Shown one piece after another: positions 31,619-33,300 of a stretch of DNA of 33,300 nt (positions are counted from its first letter, which is position 1; each line of letters starts with the position of its first letter). The notes beneath the pieces are model-generated. The model was given only the letters and a program-made list of their open reading frames with translations, ran no database searches and was not told where the DNA came from. A program made the translations under genes and the position numbers. This DNA comes from Bacteroidales bacterium UBA1216 (lineage in GTDB: Bacteria > Bacteroidota > Bacteroidia > Bacteroidales > Paludibacteraceae): contig DBXI01000023.1 in assembly GCA_002309255.1 (NCBI GenBank), positions 223-33,522 of the forward strand, in the 5' to 3' direction.

Positions 31619-31650
31619 GAATCACGAGATTACGGGATTTCGAGATCACG
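31619..31650. repeat. 8-bp tandem array in the clpB leader
   Basis: Four phased 8-bp units from 31619: GAATCACG, AGATTACG, GGATTTCG, AGATCACG, each ending CG. It lies between the proposed promoter and the clpB ATG and would be in the 5' UTR. Confidence 0.8.
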
Positions 31651-31680
31651 AAAAAGAATAACAATTAAAAGCCAAATACT

Positions 31681-33300
<1,620 letters not shown>

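Overview
The window is chromosomal DNA from a member of the Bacteroidales (phylum Bacteroidota), most likely an uncultured gut-type organism. The evidence is the promoter type (a -7 box TAnnTTTG with a TTG-type -33 box 20 bp upstream, seen at least eight times), the lack of strong Shine-Dalgarno sites, and lineage-typical genes: a TonB receptor with DUF4876 and DUF6850 partners, an ABC/DUF4857 set, a small UbiA-type prenyltransferase next to Maf, and an HX5D-type PlsC. I cannot name a genus. No phage, insertion sequence, integrase or CRISPR array is visible; this is mostly core chromosome with a few accessory genes.

Layout. 1-3193: 3' three quarters of rpoC and its terminator. 3235-7047: a small surface-glycan set, a Wzx-like flippase overlapping an asparagine-synthase-like gene, with a FemAB/GNAT-like gene converging on them. 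7119-7200: two stacked hairpins, a possible small RNA or 3' end. 7235-12304: minus-strand operon of TonB-dependent receptor, DUF4876 lipoprotein and DUF6850 barrel, a likely uptake system of unknown substrate. 12371-16212: plus-strand ABC ATPase, permease and DUF4857 protein, then serB. 16382-19423: a small lipoprotein gene and ftsK, divergently transcribed. 19472-24828: minus-strand BamA/TamA-like barrel, DUF819 membrane protein, PlsC-like acyltransferase, a CAU tRNA, and a barrel-LysM protein. 25062-31498: plus-strand pta and ackA (acetate/ATP production), a cytoplasmic GH13 enzyme, and a tightly overlapping ubiA-maf-prmA set. 31681-33300: clpB, cut by the window end, lacking the usual N-terminal domain.

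The most unusual feature is a set of short, strictly phased, degenerate tandem repeats spread through the window. Units are 7 bp (at six or more sites, several inside reading frames), 8 bp (pta-ackA gap and clpB leader), 9 bp (both sides of the GH13 gene), 11 bp (after serB) and 23 bp (ABC ATPase-permease gap). They sit at gene ends, starts and operon joints, or lengthen proteins in frame. Their sequences differ but the design is alike, and I know of no name for them. Other points worth checking are the N-domain-less ClpB with a sigma-54-like promoter, a TonB receptor gene whose promoter implies a leaderless GTG-start mRNA, and a shared extended promoter with -33 box TTGCAWWT and a homopolymer spacer.
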